Positions 46,445 to 56,433 of a DNA stretch of 64,000 nt are shown piece after piece. The stretch is from Croceibacterium atlanticum (GTDB taxonomy: Bacteria; Pseudomonadota; Alphaproteobacteria; Sphingomonadales; Sphingomonadaceae): assembly GCF_001008165.2 (NCBI RefSeq), contig NZ_CP011452.2, positions 124,001 through 188,000 on the forward strand. Direction: 5' to 3'. Each line of letters opens with the position of its first letter. Position 1 is the first letter of the stretch. Below the pieces are notes generated by a model. The model was not told the DNA's origin and did not search any database. It saw only the letters and a program-made list of their open reading frames with translations. A program made the position numbers and the translations under genes.

Positions 46445-48751
46445 TCAGGCGAGTTTTACGAAACTGTCGATCACCCGCTTGGTGCCGCTGTTTTCGAATT
46501 CGATTTCCAGCTTGTTCCCTTCCTGATCGGTCACTGTGCCATAGCCGAACTTGTCGTGGAACACGCGGGCGCCGATGGCGATGTCGCCGCGTGGCTTGGC
46601 GGCGAAACTGGCGGCGCTGCGGCCCGGCTCCTTCAGCCTTTTGGGCGTGGAATCATATCCCGTGCTGAGTGCGCGCTGCCAGCCGGGGCCGCGCGACCGG
46701 GCGCGTTCGGGCCGGTCGCGGGAAACGTGGGCAAAGGGATCTTCCTGCTCGCTCCAGTTCGCGCGCCACAGGGATGCACCCCCGCTCATCGTGCTTTCCA
46801 CTTCCACGTGCTCGTCGGGCAGTTCCTCTATGAAGCGAGACGGGATGGAACTGGTCCACTGGCCGTAAATCCGCCTGTTGGCCGCGTGGAAGATGGTGCA
46901 GCGGCGGCGCGCGCGGGTGATCGCCACATAGGCAAGGCGGCGTTCTTCCTCCAGGCTGGCCAGCCCGCCTTCATCCAGCGAACGCTGGCTGGGAAACACG
47001 CCTTCTTCCCAGCCGGGCAGGAAGACATGATCGAATTCCAGCCCCTTGGCCGCATGCATGGTCATGATGGTGATCTTTTCCTCATCATCGGCCGCGTCAT
47101 TATCCATGACCAGGCTGACATGTTCGAGGAAATCGCCCAGCGTTTCATATTCCTCCATCGCCCGGGCCAGTTCGACGAGGTTTTCCGCACGTCCCGCGCT
47201 TTCGGTGGAACGGTCCGCTTTCAGCATCGCGTCATAGCCGGTTTCCTCCAGCACGGTGCGCAGCAGTTCTGACGGAGTGACTTTTTCGGCCATTTCACGC
47301 CAGCGCAGGAAATCGCCCATCAGCGCGCCAATCGTCCCGCGCGCGCGGGCGGGCAGTTCGTCCGTATCCGCCAGATCCAGCGCCGCGGCTGCCAGCGGCA
47401 GGCCCTGCCGCCTTGCATGGGCATGCATCTTTTCCAGCGTCTTGGCCCCGAGCCCGCGCTTTGGCTGGTTGTAGATCCTTTCAAATGCGAGATCGTCCTG
47501 CGGCTGGGCGATTACACGCAGATAGGCCAGGGCATCGCGGATTTCGGCCCGTTCGTAGAAACGGAAGCCGCCGACGATGCGGTAATTGAGGCCGATCTGG
47601 ATGAAACGGTCTTCGAATTCGCGGGTCTGGTATTGGGCCCGGACAAGGATCGCCACTTGTTCCAGCGGTGCGCCTTCGCGTTCCAGCCGCTCGATCTCCT
47701 CACCCACGCGGCGCGCTTCCTCCGGCGCGTCCCACACGCCGACGATGCGCAGTTTCTGCCCTTCCGGCAGTTCGGTCCACAAGGTCTTGCCCAGCCGCTC
47801 GCTATTGGCGGCGATCAGCCCGGAGGCGGCGGCGAGAATCTGGGGGGTGGAGCGATAATTCTGTTCCAGCCGGATCACTTTCGCGCCGGGAAAATCCTTC
47901 TCGAAGCGCAATATATTGGCCACTTCGGCCCCGCGCCACGAATAGATCGACTGGTCATCATCCCCGACGACACAGATATTCTTCCGTTCCTGCGCCAGCA
48001 GCCGGAGCCACAGATACTGGACGGCATTGGTGTCCTGATATTCGTCCACCATCACATATTTGAAGCGCTGCTGATATTGCGCCAGCACGCTCCTATCGCG
48101 GCGGAAGATATTCAGCATGTGCAACAGCAGATCGCCGAAATCGCAGGCATTCAGGCTCTTCAGCCGATCCTGATAGAGCCTGTACATCTCCTGCCCGCGG
48201 CCATTGGCGTAACTTTCATTTTCCAGCCGGTCGAGGTCTTCCGGATTTAGACCGCGATTCTTCCAGCGGTCGATCAATCCGGCCAACTGCCTGGCGGGCC
48301 AGCGCTTTTCATCCAGTTTCTGATCCGCGATCAATTGTTTCAGCAGGCGCTGCTGATCGTCCGGGTCGATGATCGTGTAATTGCTTTCCAGCCCGACCAG
48401 TTCTGCATGTCGGCGCAGCATCTTGGCGCAAATCGAATGGAAAGTGCCGAGCCAGGGCATCCCTTCCACCGCTTCCCCGATCAGTTGACCGACACGGTGG
48501 CGCATTTCGCGCGCGGCCTTGTTGGTGAAGGTGACGCACAGGATCTCGCTCGGCCATGCCTGGCGGGATCGGATCAGATAGGCCAGCCGCGCAGTCAGCG
48601 CCGCGGTTTTCCCCGTGCCCGCACCGGCCAGCATGAGCACGGGGCCATCCGTGGTCAGCACGGCTTCCTTTTGCGGCGGATTCAGGCCGTCGAGCCAGGC
48701 GGGGGCAGCTTCCGGGGGAGTCATGGGCGAGGGCAGAGGCGTATCGTTCAC
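46445..48751 (-). CDS. uvrD: ATP-dependent DNA helicase UvrD/PcrA
   Basis: UvrD/PcrA is a superfamily 1A 3'-5' helicase for excision and mismatch repair. The 768-residue protein has Walker A AGAGTGKT (residues 42-49), motif Ia CVTFTNKAAREMRHRV, motif II VDEYQDTNAVQ, motif III VVGDDDQSIYSWRGAE, motif IV QNYRSTPQIL, TMHAAKGLEFDHVF and YVAITRARRR, and a tudor-like C-terminus (VFHDKFGYGTVTDQEGNKLEIEFE). The predicted start is GTG 48749-48751; an in-frame ATG lies nine codons later at 48724. An exact LexA box lies just upstream. Confidence 0.95.
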   Translation of the reverse strand: MNDTPLPSPMTPPEAAPAWLDGLNPPQKEAVLTTDGPVLMLAGAGTGKTAALTARLAYLIRSRQAWPSEILCVTFTNKAAREMRHRVGQLIGEAVEGMPWLGTFHSICAKMLRRHAELVGLESNYTIIDPDDQQRLLKQLIADQKLDEKRWPARQLAGLIDRWKNRGLNPEDLDRLENESYANGRGQEMYRLYQDRLKSLNACDFGDLLLHMLNIFRRDRSVLAQYQQRFKYVMVDEYQDTNAVQYLWLRLLAQERKNICVVGDDDQSIYSWRGAEVANILRFEKDFPGAKVIRLEQNYRSTPQILAAASGLIAANSERLGKTLWTELPEGQKLRIVGVWDAPEEARRVGEEIERLEREGAPLEQVAILVRAQYQTREFEDRFIQIGLNYRIVGGFRFYERAEIRDALAYLRVIAQPQDDLAFERIYNQPKRGLGAKTLEKMHAHARRQGLPLAAAALDLADTDELPARARGTIGALMGDFLRWREMAEKVTPSELLRTVLEETGYDAMLKADRSTESAGRAENLVELARAMEEYETLGDFLEHVSLVMDNDAADDEEKITIMTMHAAKGLEFDHVFLPGWEEGVFPSQRSLDEGGLASLEEERRLAYVAITRARRRCTIFHAANRRIYGQWTSSIPSRFIEELPDEHVEVESTMSGGASLWRANWSEQEDPFAHVSRDRPERARSRGPGWQRALSTGYDSTPKRLKEPGRSAASFAAKPRGDIAIGARVFHDKFGYGTVTDQEGNKLEIEFENSGTKRVIDSFVKLA

Positions 48752-48754
48752 AGC

Positions 48755-48769
48755 GAACAGCTAGGGAAC
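48755..48769. promoter_or_regulatory. LexA (SOS) box upstream of uvrD
   Basis: The sequence is an exact GTTC-N7-GTTC repeat on the minus strand (GTTC CCTAGCT GTTC), read as GAAC-N7-GAAC on the plus strand. It ends four bases before the annotated GTG start of uvrD, which favours SOS induction. It also raises the chance that translation begins at the later ATG at 48724. Confidence 0.8.
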
Positions 48770-48868
48770 ATACGCAATGCGCGCAAGCATGAGCCATGCC
48801 AGGGATCGGAACCAGCCGGAGAACAGGCCGTCTGTCTGGAAAGAGGGTTCTGCCAAGGAGGACTATTC

Positions 48869-49357
48869 ATGCGAAATACGATCTTCATCGGCGCCGTCGC
48901 CGTGGCATTGGGGGCGGGTGGTGCGCCGCTTGCAGCGCAGGCGGATATTCCATCCACCGAAGTCCTGGCAGAGCGGCAGGCGATCGTGGAGAGCTGGCCA
49001 GCCCCCCAACAAGCCTCTTACGAGAGGCTCCCGTCCGATCTCCGCGAATATTTCTGGACCTTGCCCGCCATGCAGTGGGAGGCTTTCTGGATCTTGTCCC
49101 AGGAACAGGTCCGCGGGATCATGCGATTGCGGCCTGAAGAGCAGGAACAGGTGTGGCGAGAGATCGAATACAAGCTGGCCACGCTCGACCCGAGCGAGTT
49201 CGAAGGACGGCCGACGATCACCTATACTATCCCCAACAATTACGGGCCGCCGCCCGCTTCTGCGCTGAACAGGGATTATCCGGTGTGCGGCGGCGATATC
49301 CAGGACGAGTGCATTTCTCCGGGTGAGGCCGAAGATGCAGGCGAACCGGGCAGCTGA
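48869..49357 (+). CDS. Hypothetical secreted protein (162 aa)
   Basis: This 162-residue protein has a signal peptide (MRNTIFIGAVAVALGAGGAPLAAQ) and a textbook ribosome-binding site (AAGGAGG, seven bases before ATG 48869). The mature part holds AIVESWPAPQQASYERLPSDLREYFWTLPAMQWEAFWILSQEQVRGIMRLRPEEQEQVWREIE, a helical stretch with many tryptophans, then TITYTIPNNYGPPP and a cysteine pair (YPVCGGDIQDECISPGE). No named domain is recognised. It lies between the uvrD promoter and the convergent rsmD gene. Confidence 0.8.
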   Translation: MRNTIFIGAVAVALGAGGAPLAAQADIPSTEVLAERQAIVESWPAPQQASYERLPSDLREYFWTLPAMQWEAFWILSQEQVRGIMRLRPEEQEQVWREIEYKLATLDPSEFEGRPTITYTIPNNYGPPPASALNRDYPVCGGDIQDECISPGEAEDAGEPGS

Positions 49358-49378
49358 CGCAGCAGTCCGGGGTAACGA

Positions 49379-49933
49379 TCAGCCTTCCGGTTCGGGCGCG
49401 CGCAGAAGCGTGATTCGCGCTGCGCCGCTTTCGCGTTCTGCCTCAACTTGCAGGGAACGCACATTCGCATCCTCCCCCCGGGCCGTTTCCAGTGCGATCC
49501 AGCTGGCCGGGCCGATCCAGCCGAGGCGATTCAGCTTGTCGAGCGCCACTGCGCCGGCCCCGCTGCCATAGGGCGGATCGAGCAGGATCAGGTCCACCGG
49601 CTTGGGCGCCTTGCCAAGCTGCATCACCGATATTGCGCGCACATCGCATTGCGGCTGGGCTCGCAAGGCGGCGATATTGGCGCGCAGCGAACGGAGAGCG
49701 GCAGCATCGTTTTCCGCAAACAGGCAATGCGCGGCCCCGCGTGAAAGCGCCTCCAGCCCGAGCGCGCCCGATCCGGCGAACAAATCCGCGACCGTCAGCC
49801 CTTCGAATGTGCCCAGGCGGCTGGCGAGCATGGAAAACAGCGTTTCGCGCGTGCGGTCTGCCGTGGGCCGCGTGGCATCGCCTGGGGGCGATTTCAGCGG
49901 ACGGCGGCGCCATTCGCCGGCAATGATCCTCAT
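49379..49933 (-). CDS. rsmD: 16S rRNA (guanine-966-N2)-methyltransferase
   Basis: RsmD methylates G966 of 16S rRNA. The 184-residue protein starts MRIIAGEWRRRPLKSP, continues with TRPTADRTRETLFSML and the SAM motif VADLFAGSGALGLEALSRGA, and has the catalytic DPPYG (D119-G123). Length matches the family. Its ATG overlaps the stop of the upstream pseudouridine synthase gene (ATGA), so both rRNA-modifying enzymes are made from one operon. Confidence 0.92.
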   Translation of the reverse strand: MRIIAGEWRRRPLKSPPGDATRPTADRTRETLFSMLASRLGTFEGLTVADLFAGSGALGLEALSRGAAHCLFAENDAAALRSLRANIAALRAQPQCDVRAISVMQLGKAPKPVDLILLDPPYGSGAGAVALDKLNRLGWIGPASWIALETARGEDANVRSLQVEAERESGAARITLLRAPEPEG

Positions 49934-50694
49934 CCGCGCTTCCCCTTCTTCAGGGAGGAGCGGAAACGTTCGAGATCTTCCTTGCGGATTTCCACCGCGG
50001 CGCCCTTGGGCAGGTCGAGCAATTCGAAAGGACCATAGGCAGTGCGTATAAGGCGCGAGACCTTGAGACCGAGATGTTCGAGCACGCGGCGGATTTCGCG
50101 GTTCTTGCCTTCGGTCAGGCTCATTTCGATCCAGTGCTGGCGGCCGCTGCGGCGTTCCAGATTGGCTTCGATCCGGCCATATTTCACGCCGTCCACCTCG
50201 ATGCCGTCAAACAGGTCTTCCAGCTGCGGCTGCGTGACTTCGCCGAATGCGCGCACGCGATAAGTGCGCGGCACTTCGGATGAAGGCAGTTCCATCGCGC
50301 GTTTCAGCTCTCCATCATTGGTGAGCAGCAGCAGGCCTTCGGTATTGAGATCGAGCCGGCCCACCGGCATCAGCCGCGGAGTGCCGGGCGGCAGCGAATT
50401 GCGCAAAGCCGAATAGATCGTCGGCCTTCCGCGCGGGTCACGCTCTGCCGTGATCAGCCCCGCCGGTTTGTGGAACGCGAACAGGCGCGTTCGTTCCGGC
50501 TTGGCCACGGGATTGCCATCCACTGTCACGCCCCGAAGGCCGGTGAGTATGGTTGCCGGCGTATCCAGCACCTTCCCGTCGAGCGCGATACGCCCGTCGG
50601 CAATCATGCGTTCCACTTCGCGGCGACTGGCCACGCCCGCACGGGCGAGCAATTTCGCTATTCGGTCGCCCTTGCCGGGCTCGGTTTCTGACAT
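49930..50694 (-). CDS. rluB: 23S rRNA pseudouridine synthase, RluB/RsuA family
   Basis: This 254-residue protein has an N-terminal S4 RNA-binding domain (RIAKLLARAGVASRREVERMIADGRIALDGKVL) followed by the pseudouridine synthase fold with the catalytic aspartate D115 in VGRLDLNTEGLLLLTNDG and LTEGKNREIRRVLEHLGLKVSRLIR. The RluB/E/F/RsuA subfamily isomerises uridines in rRNA helices; RluB (U2605) is the most likely identity. A basic C-terminal tail (SSLKKGKRG) follows. It is co-transcribed with rsmD. Confidence 0.88.
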   Translation of the reverse strand: MSETEPGKGDRIAKLLARAGVASRREVERMIADGRIALDGKVLDTPATILTGLRGVTVDGNPVAKPERTRLFAFHKPAGLITAERDPRGRPTIYSALRNSLPPGTPRLMPVGRLDLNTEGLLLLTNDGELKRAMELPSSEVPRTYRVRAFGEVTQPQLEDLFDGIEVDGVKYGRIEANLERRSGRQHWIEMSLTEGKNREIRRVLEHLGLKVSRLIRTAYGPFELLDLPKGAAVEIRKEDLERFRSSLKKGKRG

Positions 50695-50878
50695 GCCCGC
50701 GCCATAGCGGTGCGCGGCGAGGTTTCATAGCGGGCGTGACGTTTTGCCAACCGAGACCAATGGCGGAAAGGATTGCGCGGCAGGCTTTCCCGCGGAATCT
50801 CCTGCCGCTAGGATGCGGGTTCAAATCGGGTTCCGCCGGGCCAACCGGACGGACGATCCCGAATAATGAAAGGGCCGC

Positions 50879-52225
50879 ATGGACCAGCCGAGCGAACAGT
50901 CGATCCCAGCCGAACGGCGCAGCCTCTGGGAATCGGTGCACCCCTATCTGGAGAAGGAATCGCTCGCCTCCTTCTTCCTCGGCGTGTCTTCCGGCTTCCC
51001 CTTCGCCATGATCGGCGCAACGCTGACCACGCGCCTTGCCCAGAACGAGATCGACAAATCGACGATCACGGCCTTTGCGCTGGCTTTTTTTGTCTACAAT
51101 CTCAAACCCTTATGGGCGTGGGTGGTCGATGGTGTCAGGCTGCCGATTATCGGCGCATTGGGACAGCGCGTTTCCTGGATGGTCGTGGCCGGCCTGCTGG
51201 TGATCGCTGCCACTTTCAATCTGGCGCTGGTGGATCCGGGGGCGGATATTGCCTGGACCGCCACATCGGCGGTGCTGGTGGGCCTGGCGGGCGCCACATT
51301 CGACATCGTGATCGATGCCTATCGTATCGAAACGCTGAAACCCTATCAGCTCGGCACCGGATCGGGGATGAGCCAGTATGGCTGGCGAGTGGGGGCTGCG
51401 GCGGCGGGTGCTCTCGCGCTGGTGCTGGCCGCGCGATATGGCTGGTCGATCGCCTATATGGCCTGCGCGATATTCGCTCTGCCGGCCATGATTACCGCAT
51501 TGGTCCTGGGAGAGCCTCCGCGTCGGCAATTCGTGGCGAAGAAAAAGGGATTCGGAGAGATCTGGAACTCGATCTCCGGTCCCTTCGTCGAATTCTTCCG
51601 CCGTTCAGGGGCCTGGCTCGTCCTGCTGTTCATCCTTGTCCACAAGATCGGCGATACGCTGGCCAATCTGACTTTCCGCCTGCTGTTCGACGATCTGGGT
51701 TTCTCCAATGACGAGATCGCGATCTACGATATCGGCGTCGGGTTCTGGGCGCTGATCATCGGCGTGTTTGTTGGCGGCATTCTCTATTCCAGGCTGGGCC
51801 TGAAAAAGGCGGTGCTGATCGCTTTGGTGCTGATGTGCATTTCCAATGCCAGCTTTGCCCTGCTGGCGATGGCCGGCCATTCCAATATCGGCATGGCGGC
51901 GGCCATCGGGTTCGAGAATTTCGCCAGCGGATATGGCGGCATCGTGGTGGTCGCCTATTTCTCCGCCTTATGCGATCTGCGGTTCACCGCCGCCCAATAT
52001 GCGCTGATTTCAGCCGCTGCGAGCGCGGTCGGCCGATTGCTGACCGCCGGGACTGCCGGCAGCCTGATAGAAGCGATGGGCTATGTGAATTTCTACGTCC
52101 TGACGACGTTTCTGGCCGTGCCCGGCATCGTGCTGTTCTGGTGGATGATGCGCACCGGGCTGGTCGATGCGGCCATGGGAACGGCAGGCGAAGTGGGCGA
52201 AGGGGATGCGCGGTCCGATCCGTAA
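50879..52225 (+). CDS. ampG: Muropeptide permease AmpG-like MFS transporter
   Basis: This 448-residue MFS transporter matches the AmpG/acetyl-CoA-transporter group: ESLASFFLGVSSGFPFAMIGATLTTRLAQ, FVYNLKPLWAWVVDGV, ATFDIVIDAYRIETLKPYQLG and YAFALISAAASAVGRLLTAGT-like helices near the end. About 12 membrane helices are seen. AmpG imports anhydro-muropeptides from the periplasm for recycling. The lytic transglycosylase gene at 7449-9386 produces such molecules. It is a single gene with its own promoter in the 184-base gap after the divergent rluB gene. Confidence 0.82.
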   Translation: MDQPSEQSIPAERRSLWESVHPYLEKESLASFFLGVSSGFPFAMIGATLTTRLAQNEIDKSTITAFALAFFVYNLKPLWAWVVDGVRLPIIGALGQRVSWMVVAGLLVIAATFNLALVDPGADIAWTATSAVLVGLAGATFDIVIDAYRIETLKPYQLGTGSGMSQYGWRVGAAAAGALALVLAARYGWSIAYMACAIFALPAMITALVLGEPPRRQFVAKKKGFGEIWNSISGPFVEFFRRSGAWLVLLFILVHKIGDTLANLTFRLLFDDLGFSNDEIAIYDIGVGFWALIIGVFVGGILYSRLGLKKAVLIALVLMCISNASFALLAMAGHSNIGMAAAIGFENFASGYGGIVVVAYFSALCDLRFTAAQYALISAAASAVGRLLTAGTAGSLIEAMGYVNFYVLTTFLAVPGIVLFWWMMRTGLVDAAMGTAGEVGEGDARSDP

Positions 52226-52237
52226 TTTACGGATCGG
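52215..52237. terminator. Inverted repeat shared by convergent ampG and folC
   Basis: An 11-base-pair perfect inverted repeat (CCGATCCGTAA and TTACGGATCGG with one base between) spans the ampG stop codon and the gap before the folC stop. It may form a hairpin that ends both convergent transcripts. No T-tract is seen, so this is tentative. Confidence 0.45.
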
Positions 52238-52246
52238 AACCGGCAA

Positions 52247-53557
52247 TCAGTCCGGCACTTCCTCGTTCTTCTGCAGGACCTTGCCCGCCAGATAGAGCGA
52301 TCCTGCGATCAGGACCGGCAGGCCGTCATCGGGGATGTTCTTCAACGCCGTCATGATATCGGGCGCCCACACTGCCTTGTCGGCATAGGATTCCGCGCCA
52401 TGGGCATCGCTGCCGTCAATGGGGACGGCGGTGATCGTCTTGAGCTTGCCCTTCAACGGATCGAGAATCGCGTCAGGATAGCGGTTGGAGAGCATGCCGA
52501 TGATCAGGTGCAGGCCATCCGTTTCCGCGAAATGGCGGCCAAGGGCGAGGCCGGCATCGACATTATGGCCGCCATCCAGCCATACTTCGCGGCCCGGGAC
52601 CAGCGCGGACAGCGGCCCCTGGCCGAGCAATTGCATTCGTGCGGGCCAGCGCGCGGTGCGGATACCTTCCGCCATGGAAGCGGGGGAGACGTTCACCTCG
52701 TCCTGATGGCGCAGCAGGGCCACGGCCAGTGCGGCATTATCGCCCTGGTGGCGGCCGGGCAGAGCGGGCAGGGGCAGCGTCAGCTCCCCGAAACGGTCCC
52801 GATATTCGATCGTCCCGTTTTTGCCCTGGCCCACTTCGGCCCACCAGTCGCGGCCGCGCATATGCAGCGGGGCGCCAGCCAGACCGGCGATCCGTTCAAT
52901 CTCCAGCGCCATGTCTTCGCGATAGGATTGCGTGATCAGCGGCGATCCGGGCCGTGCGATACCTGCCTTTTCAAAGGCGATTCGCACCATTGGCTCTTCC
53001 GGCGCGCCGGGTTCCGGCACCAGCAGGAAGGCTTCGTGGTCAATGCCCAGCGTGGCGATGCCGCAGGCGGCGGGCCGTTCCATGACATTGGTCGCATCCA
53101 GGCGGCCGCCAAGGCCCACCTCGATCACGCAGGCATCGGCCGGATGGCGCGAAAAAGCGAGGAAAGTCGCCGCAGTGGTGACTTCAAAGAAGCTCGGCCC
53201 CAGGCTTTCCCCGATATCGAGAACTTCCTTGAGCAGTGAGGCCAGTTCCGCATCCGAAACCAGTTCGCCGGCCAGCCTTATGCGTTCGTTATAGCGGACC
53301 AGATGGGGCTTGGTGGCGGTGTGGACCACCTTGCCATCCGCCTCCAGAATGGCGCGCAGATAAGCGCAGGTTGAACCCTTGCCATTGGTCCCGGCCACAT
53401 GGAAAACGGGCGGCAGGCGGTTCTGCGGATCGCCCAGCAGGCGCAGCAATTCATGGACGACTTCCAGCCCGATGCGGCCCTGCGGCAGCGAAAGCTGGGC
53501 CAGACGGTCAAGCTGGGCCTGAACCGCCGGATCCTCGGAGGCTGCGAAATCCTTCAT
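52247..53557 (-). CDS. folC: Bifunctional folylpolyglutamate synthase / dihydrofolate synthase
   Basis: FolC adds glutamate to dihydropteroate and folates. The 436-residue protein contains the Mur-ligase-like ATP loop FHVAGTNGKGSTCAYLRAIL, RLAGELVSDAELASLL, the signature EVGLGGRLDATNV, a lysine-bearing ATP-binding region near KAGIARPGSPLI, and the C-terminal domain with VWLDGGHNVDAGLAL. It lies 18 bases after accD and closes the trpF-trpB-trpA-accD-folC string, an order common in alphaproteobacteria. It starts at ATG 53555-53557. Confidence 0.93.
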   Translation of the reverse strand: MKDFAASEDPAVQAQLDRLAQLSLPQGRIGLEVVHELLRLLGDPQNRLPPVFHVAGTNGKGSTCAYLRAILEADGKVVHTATKPHLVRYNERIRLAGELVSDAELASLLKEVLDIGESLGPSFFEVTTAATFLAFSRHPADACVIEVGLGGRLDATNVMERPAACGIATLGIDHEAFLLVPEPGAPEEPMVRIAFEKAGIARPGSPLITQSYREDMALEIERIAGLAGAPLHMRGRDWWAEVGQGKNGTIEYRDRFGELTLPLPALPGRHQGDNAALAVALLRHQDEVNVSPASMAEGIRTARWPARMQLLGQGPLSALVPGREVWLDGGHNVDAGLALGRHFAETDGLHLIIGMLSNRYPDAILDPLKGKLKTITAVPIDGSDAHGAESYADKAVWAPDIMTALKNIPDDGLPVLIAGSLYLAGKVLQKNEEVPD

Positions 53558-53575
53558 TTTTTCGGGGGCCTTCGT

Positions 53576-54424
53576 TCAGGCGGCTTCCGCGGGGGCGAGA
53601 TAGCCGAGCAGGCGGGCCAGCTCGTGCTTCAGCTCCTTGCGATGCACCACCATGTCCACCATGCCGTGCTTGTGCAGATATTCGGCGCGCTGGAACCCTT
53701 CCGGCAATTGTTCGCGGATGGTTTCCTGGATCACGCGCTGTCCGGCAAAGCCGATCAATGCACCGGGTTCCGCCAGATGGATATCGCCCAGCATGGCGTA
53801 GCTGGCCGTAACGCCGCCCGTGGTCGGATCGGCCAGCACCACGATATAGGGCAGGCCCGCTTCCTTCAGCCGGCGTGTCATCACCGTGGTGCGCGGCATC
53901 TGCATCAGCGACAATATGCCTTCCTGCATCCGCGCGCCGCCCGCGGCGGTCACGACCACGAAGCCGCAATTCTCGTCAATCGCGGTTTGCGCCGCATCGC
54001 AAAAGGCGGTGCCCACGGCCATGCCCATGGATCCGGCCATGAAGGTGAAATCCTGCACGCCGACCACGGCCTTCTGCCCTTGGATCCGGCCGAGCGCGGC
54101 GGTGAAGGCATCGCGGTGCGGATTGCTGGCACGGGCCTGTTTCAGGCGATCCGTATAACGCTTGGAGTCGCGAAATTTCAGCGGGTCTTCCTGCACCACG
54201 GGTTCGGGCAGCAATTCAAACCCTTCGTCCAGCAATTGCCCCAGCCGCGCATCGGCGCCGATGCGGCCGTGATAGTCGCAGCGCGTGCAGACGGAGAGAT
54301 TCGCTTCATATTCCCGCGCGAACAGCATTTCATGACAGCGCGGGCATTTGACCCAGAGATTATCCGGGGTTTCGCGCTTGGAGGCGAAGGGCAGCGAATT
54401 GCGAACACGTGTAAGCCAGCTCAT
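53576..54424 (-). CDS. accD: Acetyl-CoA carboxylase carboxyltransferase subunit beta
   Basis: AccD with AccA transfers the carboxyl group from biotin to acetyl-CoA for malonyl-CoA synthesis. The 282-residue protein has the zinc ribbon C27, C30, C46 and C49 ([15 protein letters not shown]) and the crotonase-like core [39 protein letters not shown], and [15 protein letters not shown]. The ATG overlaps the trpA stop (ATGA), giving translational coupling; accA is not in the window. Confidence 0.95.
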   Translation of the reverse strand: MSWLTRVRNSLPFASKRETPDNLWVKCPRCHEMLFAREYEANLSVCTRCDYHGRIGADARLGQLLDEGFELLPEPVVQEDPLKFRDSKRYTDRLKQARASNPHRDAFTAALGRIQGQKAVVGVQDFTFMAGSMGMAVGTAFCDAAQTAIDENCGFVVVTAAGGARMQEGILSLMQMPRTTVMTRRLKEAGLPYIVVLADPTTGGVTASYAMLGDIHLAEPGALIGFAGQRVIQETIREQLPEGFQRAEYLHKHGMVDMVVHRKELKHELARLLGYLAPAEAA

Positions 54425-55212
54425 AGCGCGCCCTCTCGCGCGGAATGCACCGCCTTGGCAAGAGAGGCAGTGAGTTCGCGCAATCTGGCGGGCGCATCTT
54501 CCCCATGTTCGCCGACCAGTTCCACAAGCGCGGACCCGACCACTACGCCTTCGGCAACCCGCGCGATCGCGGCGGCCTGTTCGGGCGTGCGCACGCCGAA
54601 GCCTACAGCCACGGGCAGGTCGGTTGCCTTCTTCAGCCGGGCAACGGCCTGTTCGATCGAATCAAGCGCTGCCTGCTGCTGGCCGGTGATGCCCGCGACG
54701 GAGACATAATAGAGGAACCCGCCCGATCCATCGAGAACGGCCGGAAGCCGCGCATCGTCCGTGGTCGGCGTGGCGAGGCGGATGAAATCCACCCCGGCGG
54801 CGCGCAGGGCAGGGCCAAGATCGGGGTCTTCTTCCGGTGCCAGATCGACGCAGATCACGCCGTCCACGCCGCATCCCTTTGCCTCGCCCGCGAACCATTC
54901 CGGCCCGCGGCGGACCATGGGATTGGCATAGCCCATCAGCACCAGCGGCACATCCGGATGCCGTTCACGGAATTCATTGGCGATCATCAGCACGTCGCGC
55001 GTGGTCGTGCCCTTGCCAAGGCTGCGCAGATTGGCCGCCTGGATCGCCGGGCCATCGGCCATCGGATCGGTAAAGGGCATGCCCAGTTCGATCACATCGG
55101 CGCCGCCTTCCACGAGAGCGTCGAGATTGGCCGCCGTGTCGCCGTCACCGGCGGTGAGGAAGCAGAGAAGTGCGGGATGGCCTTTGGCGAAGGCGTTGGA
55201 AAGGCGGCTCAC
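54421..55212 (-). CDS. trpA: Tryptophan synthase subunit alpha
   Basis: TrpA splits indole-3-glycerol phosphate to indole, which is channelled to TrpB. The 263-residue protein starts [24 protein letters not shown] and has catalytic E42 and D53 in [15 protein letters not shown], plus [11 protein letters not shown] and the phosphate loops [12 protein letters not shown] and [10 protein letters not shown]. The start is a GTG whose last two bases overlap the trpB TGA (GTGA overlap), which is certain from the sequence and gives the normal N-terminus. The longer upstream frame lies inside trpB. Confidence 0.93.
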   Translation of the reverse strand: MSRLSNAFAKGHPALLCFLTAGDGDTAANLDALVEGGADVIELGMPFTDPMADGPAIQAANLRSLGKGTTTRDVLMIANEFRERHPDVPLVLMGYANPMVRRGPEWFAGEAKGCGVDGVICVDLAPEEDPDLGPALRAAGVDFIRLATPTTDDARLPAVLDGSGGFLYYVSVAGITGQQQAALDSIEQAVARLKKATDLPVAVGFGVRTPEQAAAIARVAEGVVVGSALVELVGEHGEDAPARLRELTASLAKAVHSAREGAL

Positions 55213-56426
55213 AGATCGAACCCCAGCGCTTCGGCCACGGTGAAGATGTCCTTGTCTCCCCGGCCGGAAACATTGACGAGGATGATCTGGTCCTTGCCAT
55301 ATTGCTTGGCAATCTTGGGCAGCACGGCCAGCGCATGGGCGCTTTCCAGTGCCGGGATGATGCCTTCCAGCTTGCAGCATAGCTGGAACGCCTCCAGCGC
55401 CTCGTCATCGGTGACGGGCATGTATTTCACGCGGCCGCTTTCATGCAGCCAGCTATGTTCGGGGCCGATGCCCGGATAATCCAGCCCGGCGCTGATCGAA
55501 TGCGCTTCGGTGATCTGGCCGTCTTCGTCCTGAAGCAGATAGGTCTTGTTGCCGTGCAGGATTCCGGGTGCGCCGCCGGTCAGGCTGGCGGCATGCTTGC
55601 CGCTTTCAATGCCGAGCCCGGCCGCTTCGGTGCCGATCATTTCCACGTCAGGATCGTCAAGGAAGGGATGGAACAGGCCGATCGCATTCGATCCGCCGCC
55701 CACGGCCGCCAGCAGCAGGTCCGGCAGCTTGCCCGTGCGGGCGAGCAATTGTTCACGCGCTTCGCGGCCGATCACGCTCTGGAATTCGCGTACCAGTTCC
55801 GGATAGGGATGCGGGCCTGCGGCAGTGCCGATGATGTAGAACGTATCATGCACATTCGCGACCCAGTCGCGCAGCGCCTCGTTCATCGCATCCTTCAGCG
55901 TCTTCGCACCCGATTCCACTGGCACGACTTCCGCGCCGAGCAGCTTCATGCGGAAGACATTGGGCCGCTGCCGTTCCACATCGGTGGCGCCCATATAGAT
56001 CACGCAGGGCAGGCCGAAGCGTGCGCAAACCGTGGCCGTGGCCACGCCGTGCTGGCCCGCGCCGGTTTCCGCGATGATCCGCGTCTTGCCCATGCGGATG
56101 GCGAGCAGGATCTGGCCGATGCAATTATTGATCTTGTGCGCGCCGGTGTGGTTCAGCTCTTCCCGCTTGAACCAGATTTGCGCGCCGCCCAGATGTTCGG
56201 TCAGCCGTTCCGCGAAATAGAGCGGGCTGGGCCGGCCGACATAATGTTCCAGCAGATCGTCAAACTGGGCCTTGAAGGCGGGATCGGCCTTGGCCGCCCG
56301 AAATTCCTTCTCCAGCTCCAGTATCAGCGGCATCAGCGTTTCGGCGACATAACGTCCGCCGAACTGGCCGAAATGCCCGCGATCGTCGGGCTGGTTCATG
56401 AAAGAGTTGGGTTTCTGTTCAGTCAT
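55209..56426 (-). CDS. trpB: Tryptophan synthase subunit beta
   Basis: TrpB condenses indole with serine using pyridoxal phosphate. In the 405-residue protein the PLP lysine is K98 in [12 protein letters not shown]. Further motifs are [32 protein letters not shown] and the phosphate loop [10 protein letters not shown]. It lies eight bases after trpF and its stop overlaps the trpA start. Its length is normal for the family. Confidence 0.96.
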   Translation of the reverse strand: MTEQKPNSFMNQPDDRGHFGQFGGRYVAETLMPLILELEKEFRAAKADPAFKAQFDDLLEHYVGRPSPLYFAERLTEHLGGAQIWFKREELNHTGAHKINNCIGQILLAIRMGKTRIIAETGAGQHGVATATVCARFGLPCVIYMGATDVERQRPNVFRMKLLGAEVVPVESGAKTLKDAMNEALRDWVANVHDTFYIIGTAAGPHPYPELVREFQSVIGREAREQLLARTGKLPDLLLAAVGGGSNAIGLFHPFLDDPDVEMIGTEAAGLGIESGKHAASLTGGAPGILHGNKTYLLQDEDGQITEAHSISAGLDYPGIGPEHSWLHESGRVKYMPVTDDEALEAFQLCCKLEGIIPALESAHALAVLPKIAKQYGKDQIILVNVSGRGDKDIFTVAEALGFDL

Positions 56427-56433
56427 ATCGCTA

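Noticed and set aside
44939-47272. 777-residue plus-strand frame
   Set aside because: Antisense to the CPA2 antiporter and uvrD; the translation is rich in Gln, His and Arg with no domain.
52215-52237. Perfect inverted repeat as a transposon end or attachment site
   Set aside because: It overlaps the end of ampG between convergent genes, and no transposase or direct repeat flanks it; a shared terminator is simpler.
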